Notes: generated by a model from the letters alone, not told the origin. DNA of 64,000 bases from Leptospira sp. B5-022 (GCF_000347035.1 NZ_ANIJ01000018.1:1-64000); one strand, 5' to 3'; counted from the first letter of the stretch, positions 7,691 to 16,378 are shown. A program made the numbers and translations.

Positions 7691-8680
7691 ATGCAGAAAA
7701 GACAATTGGGAAAGATAGGTCCACTCGTATCCGAACAAGGATTGGGTTGTATGGGAATGTCCGATTTTTACGGAAAAACGGATGATACTGAATCGATAGC
7801 GACCATACATCGTGCGATAGATCTCGGAGTTACATTATTCGATACAGCTGATATGTACGGCCCTCATATAAACGAGGAACTTTTAGGAAAAGCGATCAAA
7901 GGTAAAAGAGATAAGTTGGTGATCGCCACTAAATTCGGAATCGTAAGAGATCCTAACGATCCTTATAAAAGAGGATATAACGGAAAACCGGAATATGTAA
8001 AAGCTGCTTGCGAAGGAAGTCTGAAACGACTAGGCGTGGATATGATCGATCTGTATTACCAGCACAGAGTGGACCCTGACACTCCTATCGAAGAGACAGT
8101 GGGTGCAATGGCAGATCTAGTAAAACAGGGAAAGGTAAAATATATAGGACTTTCCGAAGCAGGAATTGATACAATCAAGAGAGCAGCTAAGGTTCATCCG
8201 ATTTCTGCGTTACAAACCGAATATTCTCTTTGGACCAGAGATCCGGAAGATGGTATCTTACAAACATGCAGAGAGCTTGGGATCGGATTCGTAGCTTACA
8301 GTCCTCTTGGTCGCGGGTTTTTAACGGGTCAAATCCAAAAATTTGAAGATCTGGATCCATCGGACTTTAGAAGGAACTCCCCTCGTTTCCAGGGAGAGAA
8401 TTTCCAAAAAAATTTAGAGTTAGTCTCTAAGATCAAAGAGATCGCTAACGAAAAATCCGTCACTGCGGGACAACTTGCTTTGGCTTGGGTTTTGGCTCAA
8501 GGACAAGATATCGTACCGATCGCGGGTACCAAAAGACGAAAGTATCTAGAGGAGAATATAGGTGCGAGTTCAGTAAAACTATCGAAAGAAGATCTTGATA
8601 GGATCAATTCGGTCGCTCCTAAAGATGCCGCCGCCGGACTACGTTATCCGGCAACCAGTATGGGTTCTGTAGGAAGATAA
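7691..8680 (+). CDS. Aldo/keto reductase
   Basis: A 329-aa (beta/alpha)8 aldo/keto reductase of the AKR13-like type. The catalytic tetrad is visible: Asp51 (FDTADMYG), Tyr56, Lys81 (ATKFG) and His125 (YYQHRVD). The C-terminal NADPH-binding part has [15 protein letters not shown]. These enzymes reduce aldehydes and ketones with NADPH; the substrate is unknown. I start at ATG 7691 because GGAGG at 7681-7685 is correctly spaced; a TTG 12 nt upstream overlaps that RBS. It lies 15 nt after the YrdC-domain gene and ends 14 nt from the convergent ArsC-like gene. Confidence 0.87.
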   Translation: MQKRQLGKIGPLVSEQGLGCMGMSDFYGKTDDTESIATIHRAIDLGVTLFDTADMYGPHINEELLGKAIKGKRDKLVIATKFGIVRDPNDPYKRGYNGKPEYVKAACEGSLKRLGVDMIDLYYQHRVDPDTPIEETVGAMADLVKQGKVKYIGLSEAGIDTIKRAAKVHPISALQTEYSLWTRDPEDGILQTCRELGIGFVAYSPLGRGFLTGQIQKFEDLDPSDFRRNSPRFQGENFQKNLELVSKIKEIANEKSVTAGQLALAWVLAQGQDIVPIAGTKRRKYLEENIGASSVKLSKEDLDRINSVAPKDAAAGLRYPATSMGSVGR

Positions 8681-8694
8681 TCGATCAGGAAGGT

Positions 8695-9057
8695 TTATTT
8701 AGCTTTTAAAGCAGCCTTCCATTCTTCTTCTTTAAAACCGACTAATCCGAAGTTTTCTCCTAAGACAAACGGTCTTTTGACTAAATTTCCGTTCCCGGAA
8801 AGAAGTTCGAACTGCTCTTCCAGGCTCATCTTTGCAAGTTTGTCCTTGAGTCCGAGTTCCTTGTAATCTCCACCCGAAGTATTGAATAATTTTTTGGAAT
8901 CTCCGCCTAAATACCCGAGCATTTTTTTGAGTTCTGCCTTGGTGGGCGGAGTTTCCCGGATTGCCTTCTTATCAAAGTCGATCTTCTTACCTTCCAGGAA
9001 TTTTAGGGCATTTCTGCATGTACTGCAATTTTTGTATTCGTAAACTTTTAACTTCAC
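8695..9057 (-). CDS. ArsC/Spx family thioredoxin-fold protein
   Basis: A 120-aa protein starting MKLKVYEYKNCSTCRNALKF, with the CxxC/CxxxR motif at the N-terminus, RETPP in the middle and RPFVLGE near the end. These are the marks of the ArsC/Spx/YffB family (glutaredoxin-like arsenate reductases and regulators). It is probably a cytoplasmic thiol oxidoreductase; arsenate reduction is not shown. I use GTG at 9057 because AGGAG is placed 8 nt upstream; an in-frame ATG at 9090 would add 11 residues before the strand. It is divergent from fliG. Confidence 0.82.
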   Translation of the reverse strand: MKLKVYEYKNCSTCRNALKFLEGKKIDFDKKAIRETPPTKAELKKMLGYLGGDSKKLFNTSGGDYKELGLKDKLAKMSLEEQFELLSGNGNLVKRPFVLGENFGLVGFKEEEWKAALKAK

Positions 9058-9142
9058 CGTCGGATCTCCTACAAAGCGTTCCCTTCCCAAATTCGGAATT
9101 TATGTCGTCTTTGCAAGTCGGAACTGACAAAAAAACTTTACC

Positions 9143-9168
9143 TTGAAAAAGGAAGGTTTTGCCGATAG
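9143..9168 (+). promoter_or_regulatory. Possible FliA (sigma-28) type promoter before fliG
   Basis: GCCGATAG at 9161-9168 matches the sigma-28 -10 consensus GCCGATAA in seven of eight positions and lies 22 nt before the fliG GTG. The -35 partner is weak (TTGA at 9143-9146 rather than TAAA, spacing 14 nt). The flagellar gene downstream makes this sensible, but one hexamer-scale match is thin evidence. Confidence 0.35.
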
Positions 9169-9190
9169 TATTCCTTAGGACGCGCTCAAA

Positions 9191-10204
9191 GTGCTGAATA
9201 AAAAGACCTCTTTAACCGGAAGACAAAAAGCGGCCATTTTCTTAATCGCCGTAGGGTCCGACGTATCTTCGGAAATTTTTAAACATTTACGTGAAGACGA
9301 GATCGAGCAGATCACGTTCGAGATCGCACGTCTAGATAAGATCACTCCGGAAGATAAAGAGAAGGTTCTCGTAGAATTCAACGAGCTCATGATGGCTCAG
9401 GAATTCATCTCGAATGGAGGTATCGACTTTGCTAGGGGTCTTTTAGAAAAGGCTCTTGGTAACCAGAAAGCGATCGATATCATCAATCGACTTACTTCGA
9501 GTTTGCAGGTTCGTCCTTTCGACTTTATTCGTAGAACAGACCCTCAGCACTTATTGAACTTTATCCAGAACGAGCACCCTCAGACAATCGCATTAATTTT
9601 ATCTTATTTAGATCCTCAGAAAGCATCCAGTATCCTTTCAGGATTACCACATACGATCCAGGCGGAAGTAGCAAAAAGGATCGCTACCATGGACCGGGTT
9701 TCTCCGGACGTTCTTCGAGAAGTGGAGAGGGTTTTGGAAAGAAAACTATCCACATTGGCGAGCGAAGATTATACCTCTGCCGGTGGTATCGACTCAGTGG
9801 TTGAAATTTTGAACCTTGTGGACAGGGGAACTGAGAAAACGATCATCGAAGCTTTGGAAGAAGAAGATCCGGAACTAGCAGAAGAGATCAAAAAGAGAAT
9901 GTTCGTATTCGAGGATATCGTACTACTCGACGACCGTGCGATCCAAAAAGTATTGCGAGAAGTAGACAACTCGGATCTCGCAAAAGCCCTCAAGTCCGTG
10001 GATACGGAAGTGCAAGAGAAAATCTTCAAGAACATGTCCAAACGTGCAGCGAACCTCCTCAGAGAGGATATGGACTTTATGGGACCCATTCGTATTAAAG
10101 ACGTGGAAGACGCTCAGCAAAAGATCGTTAATATCATACGTAAGCTGGAAGAATCCGGAGACATCGTCGTCGCACGTGCTGGCGAAGACGAACTCGTTAT
10201 GTGA
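9191..10204 (+). CDS. fliG: Flagellar motor switch protein FliG
   Basis: A full-length 337-aa FliG. The N-terminal domain begins LTGRQKAAIFLIAVG; the middle domain has the EHPQTIALILSYLDPQKAS motif (about residues 123-141), and the C-terminal domain holds the charged torque helix (FVFEDIVLLDDRAIQKVLREVD, about 237-258). FliG sits in the C-ring of the periplasmic flagellar motor and transmits torque from the stators. The start is GTG at 9191 with AGGA 11 nt upstream. The gene ends ATGTGA, and the cyclase gene follows 9 nt later in the same reading frame. Confidence 0.95.
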   Translation: MLNKKTSLTGRQKAAIFLIAVGSDVSSEIFKHLREDEIEQITFEIARLDKITPEDKEKVLVEFNELMMAQEFISNGGIDFARGLLEKALGNQKAIDIINRLTSSLQVRPFDFIRRTDPQHLLNFIQNEHPQTIALILSYLDPQKASSILSGLPHTIQAEVAKRIATMDRVSPDVLREVERVLERKLSTLASEDYTSAGGIDSVVEILNLVDRGTEKTIIEALEEEDPELAEEIKKRMFVFEDIVLLDDRAIQKVLREVDNSDLAKALKSVDTEVQEKIFKNMSKRAANLLREDMDFMGPIRIKDVEDAQQKIVNIIRKLEESGDIVVARAGEDELVM

Positions 10205-10213
10205 GGTCCGAAC

Positions 10214-12406
10214 CTGGGCCATATATCTCACAAACGTTTTTTATTCTGGATCTGCATAACCTTACTGGTCTCTCAGTTCGGTTGTATCGCAGATACAAAG
10301 CCCGTTAGAAAGATAGATTTTTTAGAATTGGAGTGGACCGGAAGGCTCATAACGGAAACTCCAAACGAAAAGAAAGCGGACCCAAAAAATAAAAAGCAAG
10401 AATCCACATCCGAAGATTGGACTCCTCTTCCGAATTTACCATGGACATTCAATAGTCTTTTTCAGATCCCCATTGATTCGGGTCTCCATCAAGTTGAGAT
10501 AAAAACGGAATTCAATTTAGATAAAGCGGACGATTTACTTAAGATCCCTTCCGGAATGTATATTTCGGACATAGGGGAGAACTGGAAAATTTTTCTGAAC
10601 GGAGTTTTAGTAAGGGAAGAATGGTATGAACCTACTGAAGGACATCTTACTAAAAACCGTTCCTTAAAAGGGCTGATCATTCCACTTCATAACGGTCTTT
10701 TGAAGCCGGGCAAAAACGAGCTGAAGATCCGTTTTATGGGGATGGCGGACAGCAACCCTATTAAAGCAAACGACCATTTCGGATTCTATCATCCTAAAAA
10801 TTTTAGGATCTCTTCTCTCGAGGAAATCTATAATTCAACTTCGGAATATTTCGATATATTCCTTTTCGGGATCTATTTTATATTCGGTTTCTACCATGTT
10901 CTATTTTTTGTGACTAGAAAGCAGGACATCTATTATCTATATTTCGGTCTATTCTCATTATTCTCTTCCGTATACTTCTACTTCACCACTTTTCATAAAT
11001 ATAATAAATACATAAATTATCCGGGAGGACCGGACACGGAATTTTTCTTTAGAGCGGAAATTTCCGCCCTCATTCCGATGGTGCCTGTCTTTATGCTTTT
11101 TGCAAAAGACTTCTTTTATCAGAAGGAAGGAAAGTTTTGGATCATTCGGACCTTCTGCGTTTTAAGTGGGATTCTATTCTTAACGAATTGGTTTCTTCCA
11201 TTTAAATACGTTCTTCCGAATTTGACCGTTTTCCAAGGGCTCTTATTTTTGATGCTCCTGTACGTGATCTTTTTCTCCGCCAACGCCATTCGTTTGAAAA
11301 AACCGGACTCCATCAAACTAGCTGTAGGTATTGGGATCTGCGGACTCTTTGGACTCTGGGACACGATCGATGCGATGACTAAGATCGCAGGATTCCACTA
11401 TCCATTCTTTAAAATTTCTTTTTCCGTTTTCATTCTTGTGATCATCAGTCTTTTGGTTTCCAGATATGTGAGTTTGTATAAGCAATCTCAAGCCTTGAAC
11501 TTGGAGATCTCAAAACAAAGAGATGCATTTTACAGATTCGTTCCTTCCGAATTCATTTCGATCTTAGATAGAGAAAGTCCTGTTGAGATCAAGATAGGAG
11601 ATTCTAAAGAAAAGACAATGTCCGTATTCTTTGCGGATCTACGCGGTTATACTACCGTCTCCGAAAAATTGAGTCCGGATGAAAATATAAAATATCTGAA
11701 CAAATATTTCTCGGCTTTTGAGGATATCATATTTAAGAACGCAGGTTTCGTAGATAAGTACATCGGTGATGCGATTATGGCCCTTTTCTCCGATCATAGC
11801 GATCGAGCAGAGAAGGAAAATTTCAACTCTGCGGACAACGCTCTGCAATCTGCGATCGATATGGTTCGCTATGTTGAATCCTTAAATGACGGGATTGGGC
11901 TAGGTGCCGATTTGGGAATAGGAGTGAATACCGGGCCTTTGATCTTAGGAACAGTAGGAAGTGAAAGAAGAATTGATACTACCGTTGTAGGAGATACCGT
12001 AAACCTATCCTCGCGAGTCCAAAGCCTTTCCGGATTTTATAAAGCGAAAATTTTAGTAACTCATCATACTTTCTTACGTTTGAATCTGCTTTCTGACGTA
12101 ATGGCACGAGAGATCGATACGGTGATCGTAAAAGGAAAAACACAACCCGTAATTTTATATGAGGTTTTCCAAGCCGATGAACCGGAATCAGTGGATTGGA
12201 AAGAAGGATCCAAAACAAAATTGAACGAAGGTATCGCTCTCTACAAAGCAGGCCAATTTAAGACCGCATTTTCGATCTTCAAGGAATTATATAAAGAAAA
12301 ACCGACCGATAATATCGTAAAATTGTACGCCAAAAGGACCAAAATGATCCTTGGACAGGCTCCTCCCGGAGATTGGGACGGGATTTTCAGGCTTCACAGA
12401 AAATAA
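10214..12406 (+). CDS. Membrane class III adenylate/guanylate cyclase with 7TM sensor
   Basis: About 730 aa. N-terminal signal sequence with Cys24, an extracytoplasmic beta-rich domain (about 70-200, 7TMR-DISMED2-like), seven or so membrane helices (about 210-420), then a class III cyclase domain. The metal Asp residues are in FADLRGYT (about 475) and KYIGDAIMALF (about 519), with TTVVGDTVNLSSRVQ further on (substrate and transition-state residues). A helical tail resembles one TPR. It should make cAMP (or cGMP) in response to an extracytoplasmic cue. The only in-frame standard start, TTG 10328, would delete the signal peptide. CTG at 10214, 6 nt after GAGGT, keeps it. The start call is inference; the domains are visible. 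Confidence 0.82.
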   Translation: MGHISHKRFLFWICITLLVSQFGCIADTKPVRKIDFLELEWTGRLITETPNEKKADPKNKKQESTSEDWTPLPNLPWTFNSLFQIPIDSGLHQVEIKTEFNLDKADDLLKIPSGMYISDIGENWKIFLNGVLVREEWYEPTEGHLTKNRSLKGLIIPLHNGLLKPGKNELKIRFMGMADSNPIKANDHFGFYHPKNFRISSLEEIYNSTSEYFDIFLFGIYFIFGFYHVLFFVTRKQDIYYLYFGLFSLFSSVYFYFTTFHKYNKYINYPGGPDTEFFFRAEISALIPMVPVFMLFAKDFFYQKEGKFWIIRTFCVLSGILFLTNWFLPFKYVLPNLTVFQGLLFLMLLYVIFFSANAIRLKKPDSIKLAVGIGICGLFGLWDTIDAMTKIAGFHYPFFKISFSVFILVIISLLVSRYVSLYKQSQALNLEISKQRDAFYRFVPSEFISILDRESPVEIKIGDSKEKTMSVFFADLRGYTTVSEKLSPDENIKYLNKYFSAFEDIIFKNAGFVDKYIGDAIMALFSDHSDRAEKENFNSADNALQSAIDMVRYVESLNDGIGLGADLGIGVNTGPLILGTVGSERRIDTTVVGDTVNLSSRVQSLSGFYKAKILVTHHTFLRLNLLSDVMAREIDTVIVKGKTQPVILYEVFQADEPESVDWKEGSKTKLNEGIALYKAGQFKTAFSIFKELYKEKPTDNIVKLYAKRTKMILGQAPPGDWDGIFRLHRK

Positions 12407-12525
12407 TTTCCAATTTTGATCCATACTTCGAAAATTTAGGGAACGTATAAATCCTTCTCCTGTCTGATTGTTTACTCGGCTTTGTAATCCGAATTTAACC
12501 GCATCCGAATAGGAATTTCTAAAAT

Positions 12526-13029
12526 ATGAAGTATAAGTTCCGGATTATCTCAGCTGTTTTACTTCTTTCCATATTCGGATTAAAAGCGGATGAGAAAGAG
12601 AGACTTCCGGCTTTTACATTGGCAGACCAAAAGGGGAAAGTTTTCAGCTCAAAGAGCGCAAAGGGTAATACCTACTTTTTACTAGGTTGTAGTTTTAAAG
12701 ACGTGGTCCTATGCAGAAAGCATGGACGTAAAATCTATTGGAAGATGCAGACTTTATTGAAGGATGAGGATCGTGCGAGTTTCTCCGCGTATTTGAATTT
12801 GAAAAACGCACCTGCGACCGTTTTTGATTATATCGTACAAGAAAAAGAGAAAGATTACGAAAGTATATTGTTAGATAAAAAAGGCATCTTGTCCAATGGT
12901 TTGGTCGAAGGAAAATCATTTTTGAGAGTGTATTCGCCCAAAGGTATGTTGATCCATAAAGAATATTTTGAATCTGTGGATGACGCAAAAGTTTCGGAAC
13001 TTTATAAACTGATCCAAACTGGAAAATAA
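12526..13029 (+). CDS. Exported thioredoxin-fold-like protein without CxxC
   Basis: A 167-aa protein with a signal peptide (MKYKFR, then IISAVLLLSIFG, cleavage near LKA-DE). LPAFTLADQKGKVFSS at about 27-42 looks like the first strand region of AhpC/TlpA redoxins, and YFLLGCSFKDVVLCRKHG replaces the usual active-site strand. The two Cys are eight residues apart, not in CxxC, so ordinary disulphide exchange is doubtful. The fold is my inference from the pattern. A lipoprotein gene follows one base after the stop. Confidence 0.5.
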   Translation: MKYKFRIISAVLLLSIFGLKADEKERLPAFTLADQKGKVFSSKSAKGNTYFLLGCSFKDVVLCRKHGRKIYWKMQTLLKDEDRASFSAYLNLKNAPATVFDYIVQEKEKDYESILLDKKGILSNGLVEGKSFLRVYSPKGMLIHKEYFESVDDAKVSELYKLIQTGK

Positions 13030-13030
13030 A

Positions 13031-14239
13031 ATGAATAAGAAAAATTTTCCTTTTTATATTCCCCTTTTATTAATTCTTCCTTTAATCGTAAACTGTGTAG
13101 AAAAAAATCAAGCTGCTGCGGAATATTTCGAACGGTATTTTAAATACCAAGACTTTATCCAAACGGAATTTAAGGACGATCCTGTACGAGGGATTTTATA
13201 CGGAAATCCTGAAACCGACGCGGAGGAAAAGTTTTATAAGAAAGACGGATATTTTGCGCTTTCTTTTCGCTTGAATGATATCGGCAGAAGTGGATTTAAA
13301 AAAGAATTATCCGATGCACCTTTTCAGATATTTCCTCAGAGTCCGTATTCAATCTTCGTAAAGGCAGAACCTGCCGAGTTCTATAAAAAACCGACTTATA
13401 AGGTCACCCGCACTGTAGAAATGTTTTCTCCGGAAGTGAGTGTTTTCGACATTTTTCCTATGATAGAAGAGACCGTCGAACATCTGCGAAATTCGGAAAC
13501 GAATCAAATTTTGGAACATTCTCCGCTCCAAAAATTCTTATGCCGTCAATTCGATTGTGAGATCAAAAAGGAAAACGGGGAAATCTTTCTAATGTATACC
13601 CTTTCAGAAAGGATGAAGGAACAATTTCCGATCTCTTATAAAAAATGGAATAAACGTTTGGGTCAGGTTTCCTTTCGATTTCAATTGTTTCAGCCCGGTG
13701 GATTTACGAAAGGTTGGGAATTTTATAATGAAGGTAAAAAACTCATATTAGGAATTCCTGATTCTCCGAAGGGATATTGGTCTTCTCCTAGGACTTTGTA
13801 TCTTAGGACTTATTTGTTCTTAAACATTTACGGATTAAAGATAGATATTCGAGGATTAGGATATACTCTTAAGTTCAGTCGTTCCGGAAACACGGACACT
13901 GTCACAGGATACTATAATAAAATTCCGGAAACTACGATAGGTGGTAGATTTCTTTCCATTTTTCCTCCTGGAGCCGTGAACTTTTTTATCCCGGGTAATA
14001 TGGATGAATACTTCGATGGAAGTTTTAAACTTCTGGTAGAAGGTTCGGACGGAAAAGGTGGGACTCGTTTCGCAACGAAAACTAAACGTAACGGGAACAA
14101 AACGAGAGTACTTCTTACCGCCGAGTCTGAAATTTTTAGAGATCGTTTTCTTCCTTTCAAGTCGAGTGACGAAGATGATGAACCCGGTTTTTTTTCGGAG
14201 TTGGGAAAAAATATCGTATTAGATTTAAGAGGTAAATAA
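13031..14239 (+). CDS. Lipoprotein of unknown function (402 aa)
   Basis: A basic start (MNKKNFPFYIP), hydrophobic core and lipobox L-I-V-N-C (Cys22) mark a lipoprotein. The mature protein, about 380 residues, is rich in aromatic and beta-prone stretches (e.g. GYWSSPRTLYLRTYLF) and ends with an acidic segment. No known domain is recognised. The start is one nucleotide after the stop of the thioredoxin-like gene, so the two are surely co-transcribed. A perfect palindrome follows the stop by 6 nt. Confidence 0.65.
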   Translation: MNKKNFPFYIPLLLILPLIVNCVEKNQAAAEYFERYFKYQDFIQTEFKDDPVRGILYGNPETDAEEKFYKKDGYFALSFRLNDIGRSGFKKELSDAPFQIFPQSPYSIFVKAEPAEFYKKPTYKVTRTVEMFSPEVSVFDIFPMIEETVEHLRNSETNQILEHSPLQKFLCRQFDCEIKKENGEIFLMYTLSERMKEQFPISYKKWNKRLGQVSFRFQLFQPGGFTKGWEFYNEGKKLILGIPDSPKGYWSSPRTLYLRTYLFLNIYGLKIDIRGLGYTLKFSRSGNTDTVTGYYNKIPETTIGGRFLSIFPPGAVNFFIPGNMDEYFDGSFKLLVEGSDGKGGTRFATKTKRNGNKTRVLLTAESEIFRDRFLPFKSSDEDDEPGFFSELGKNIVLDLRGK

Positions 14240-14245
14240 CCTCAA

Positions 14246-14267
14246 AACTTCAAGTATACTTGAAGTT
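14246..14267. repeat. Perfect 22-bp palindrome
   Basis: The two halves AACTTCAAGTA and TACTTGAAGTT are perfect reverse complements with no spacer, 6 nt after a stop codon and about 118 nt before the next start. A zero-spacer palindrome makes a poor RNA hairpin loop, so an operator for a dimeric regulator is as likely as a terminator. Confidence 0.6.
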
Positions 14268-14300
14268 CGTAAAACCAATTTAGAAACTTTCCAAAACTGC

Positions 14301-14328
14301 TTGACTGGACCTCTTTCGCAAATAATTC
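14301..14328 (+). promoter_or_regulatory. Predicted sigma-70 promoter of the PuuD-like pair
   Basis: TTGACT at 14301-14306 and TAATTC at 14323-14328 are separated by 16 nt, 57 nt ahead of the ATG at 14385. The -35 is near consensus, the -10 moderate. It would drive the membrane protein and cytochrome c genes. The GGAGG at 14376-14380 is the RBS. Confidence 0.45.
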
Positions 14329-14384
14329 TAATCGGATTCGGTTAACGACCGAATAATATTTTTAGAACTGTGTTCGGAGGAATC

Positions 14385-15089
14385 ATGGAATTAACCCTGT
14401 TTACCACCACGAACGGGCTTTATTACTTAGTTAAGTACATTCACTTTTTATCCGGGGTAACCTGGATTGGAATGTTGTACTACTTCAACTTCGTACAAGG
14501 TCCTTTCTTTAACGAGACCGATGCGGATACAAAAAAGAACGCAACTCAGAAATTAGTTCCACGCGCATTATGGTGGTTCCGTTGGGGTGCAATGTTTACC
14601 TTCCTGTCCGGTATCGTGATGATCGCGATTGCACTTGGAGCTCAAGGTATTCCGCATAATTCCCAATGGGTAGTCGTAATTCTAGTAGGTGCACTTTTCG
14701 GAACGGTTATGTGGGCGAACGTTTGGTTCGTAATCTGGCCGAATCAAAAAGTTGTGATCGCAAAAGCTAAGGGAGAGACTACTGTGGACCCTGCTCCTAA
14801 TGCAAACCGTGCATTCGTAGCATCTAGGACTAACACTTTGTTCTCAATTCCGATGCTATTCGCGATGGGAGCGGCTCGTAATCTTCCGTTGAATTATAGT
14901 CCTGAGAAGTTGAGAGTTTTCCTCGGAATTATCGTACTTTTGATCGTTATTTTCGAAGTGAATGCTTTAAGAGCGGACCAAAACGGACCTACTGTTAAGC
15001 CGATCAAAACCGTAAAAGCGGTAATTACTAGCGGAGTGATCTTTGCTTTAGTTACTTACGTTCTGATGGAAGTTCTTTTAACTGCTTAA
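14385..15089 (+). CDS. Urate oxidase N-terminal-type (PuuD-like) membrane protein
   Basis: A 234-aa polytopic membrane protein with about six to seven helices. Conserved residues of the urate_ox_N family are visible: KYIHFLSGVTWIGMLYYFNFVQG (residues about 17-39; the His/Trp pair), the ALWWFRWGAMFTFLSG stretch (about 62-77), MWANVWFVIWPNQK (about 103-116) and NTLFSIPMLFAM (about 150-161). In PuuD urate oxidases this region is fused to a C-terminal cytochrome c; here the cytochrome is a separate gene 10 nt downstream. Urate oxidation is inferred from family membership only. ATG 14385 is chosen over GTG 14370 because GGAGG sits at 14376-14380. Confidence 0.7.
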   Translation: MELTLFTTTNGLYYLVKYIHFLSGVTWIGMLYYFNFVQGPFFNETDADTKKNATQKLVPRALWWFRWGAMFTFLSGIVMIAIALGAQGIPHNSQWVVVILVGALFGTVMWANVWFVIWPNQKVVIAKAKGETTVDPAPNANRAFVASRTNTLFSIPMLFAMGAARNLPLNYSPEKLRVFLGIIVLLIVIFEVNALRADQNGPTVKPIKTVKAVITSGVIFALVTYVLMEVLLTA

Positions 15090-15099
15090 GGAATATTGA

Positions 15100-15474
15100 A
15101 TGAATCCATTCCAAATCAATCGGGGTGGAAGCGAGAAGGGCGGTATTCACCGCCTTTCTTTTTTGAGCTTTCTACTCTTACTATTTTTTGCACTTATTTT
15201 CTCTTTCTGTAAAGAATCCAAACCACTTTCTCCGGAAGCGGAAGCAGGTAGAGGATTGTATATGGCAAACTGTATCGCTTGTCACAATGCTAATCCTAAA
15301 CTCGATGGAGCCGTAGGACCATCTGTGGCAAATTCTTCTTATGAATTATTGGAAGCTAGAATGCGGGGAGAATATCCTCCAGGATACCTGCCTAAGCGCC
15401 AAAGCACTGCGATGACCCGTTTTAATTTTACGGAAGCTCAACTAAAGTCTTTGGAAGAGTTTTTGAAACAATAA
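15100..15474 (+). CDS. Cytochrome c lipoprotein
   Basis: A 124-aa protein with a membrane-targeting segment at about residues 19-37 and a lipobox-like F-S-F-C (Cys38). The mature part is a class I cytochrome c: haem-binding CIACH at about 58-62, an AVGPS segment after it, and Met in STAMTRF (about 108) as a likely sixth ligand, then FTEAQLKSLEEFLK. It is the electron-transfer partner of the membrane protein just upstream, by analogy with the fused cytochrome domain of PuuD. The stop is 41 nt from the convergent phosphatase gene. Confidence 0.82.
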   Translation: MNPFQINRGGSEKGGIHRLSFLSFLLLLFFALIFSFCKESKPLSPEAEAGRGLYMANCIACHNANPKLDGAVGPSVANSSYELLEARMRGEYPPGYLPKRQSTAMTRFNFTEAQLKSLEEFLKQ

Positions 15475-15515
15475 GTTCGCAGCTAGCTACGGTGCGATAT
15501 CGCAGCAATTAAATG

Positions 15516-16361
15516 TCAGTTTCTTCCAATGGAGATCCGAACATTTCGTAGAATGTCGATGATCTGTTTATGGATCCTTCCATTGGAAGCTACTACTTCC
15601 GCCTGACCGGATAAGAAATGTTTTCCTTGAAAGTCGGTGAGTTTTCCGCCAGCTTCCGTTAAGATTACGGAGCTAGCAACCGTATCCCAGAGTTTTACAC
15701 CCTTCTCCCAGATTCCATCGAGTACACCTTCTGCCACCCAACAAGTATCTAAAACAAATGATCCGGTCCTTCTCATGGATCTACCGCAACTGATAAACGC
15801 AGTGATGTCTGAGATGACCTCGTTTAAAATTTCCTTTCTGTTCGTGGGAAAGCTGGATACCAAAAGGGATCTCGCAAGTGCGTCCGTGTTGGATACGTCG
15901 ATTCTGAGTCCGTTCTTAAAAGCGCCTTGGCTTAAAATTGCGGAGTAACGTGTGTCCAGTTCTGGGGCGAATACAACTCCTGCGACTGGAGTTTCTCTAT
16001 GTTCGAGTCCTACGGATACACAATAGAGAGGGATACCTCTTACGAAATTCATGGATCCGTCGATAGGGTCCAAAACCCAACGGAAAGAATTGCTTCCTTC
16101 GTGTTTAAAATAATCTTCTGAAATGATGGAGTCGTTTGGAAAGTTTTGTCTGATAAAATCGATCAGGAATTTTCCCATCAATTCGTCGGCTTTATGAATA
16201 CGTTCTTTTTCTTCGGAGTCGCTAACGATCCCGAAAACTCGGATCTCTTTCTGGAGTTTGCGAGCGGATTCCAGTATAAGCCCGGATACGGATTGGACTG
16301 ATTTCACTCTCTTCTTCACTTCTTCGAGAGGGAAATCTATGGGAGGTGCTAAGGATTCCAT
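15516..16361 (-). CDS. Inositol monophosphatase family protein
   Basis: A 281-aa Mg-dependent phosphatase of the IMPase/FIG superfamily. The metal-binding ISEDYF, the DPIDGSMNFVRG signature and the WDTVASSVILTEAGG motif are all present in order. Substrates in this family include inositol phosphates, fructose-1,6-bisphosphate, PAP and histidinol phosphate; the substrate here is not fixed by sequence. A longer reading from TTG 16400 adds 13 residues and overlaps the end of the upstream gene. I prefer ATG 16361, though neither start has a good RBS. It is the last gene of a minus-strand unit with GH42. Confidence 0.85.
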   Translation of the reverse strand: MESLAPPIDFPLEEVKKRVKSVQSVSGLILESARKLQKEIRVFGIVSDSEEKERIHKADELMGKFLIDFIRQNFPNDSIISEDYFKHEGSNSFRWVLDPIDGSMNFVRGIPLYCVSVGLEHRETPVAGVVFAPELDTRYSAILSQGAFKNGLRIDVSNTDALARSLLVSSFPTNRKEILNEVISDITAFISCGRSMRRTGSFVLDTCWVAEGVLDGIWEKGVKLWDTVASSVILTEAGGKLTDFQGKHFLSGQAEVVASNGRIHKQIIDILRNVRISIGRN

Positions 16362-16378
16362 GTTCGGGCTTATGTCCT

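Noticed and set aside
9769..10089. 106-aa minus-strand ORF inside fliG
   Set aside because: Ser/Ile-rich product typical of antisense to a conserved acidic protein; no start signal.
10205..10330. Cyclase as a frameshifted or truncated pseudogene
   Set aside because: The frame is open from the fliG stop and codes a good signal peptide; only the start codon is non-standard.
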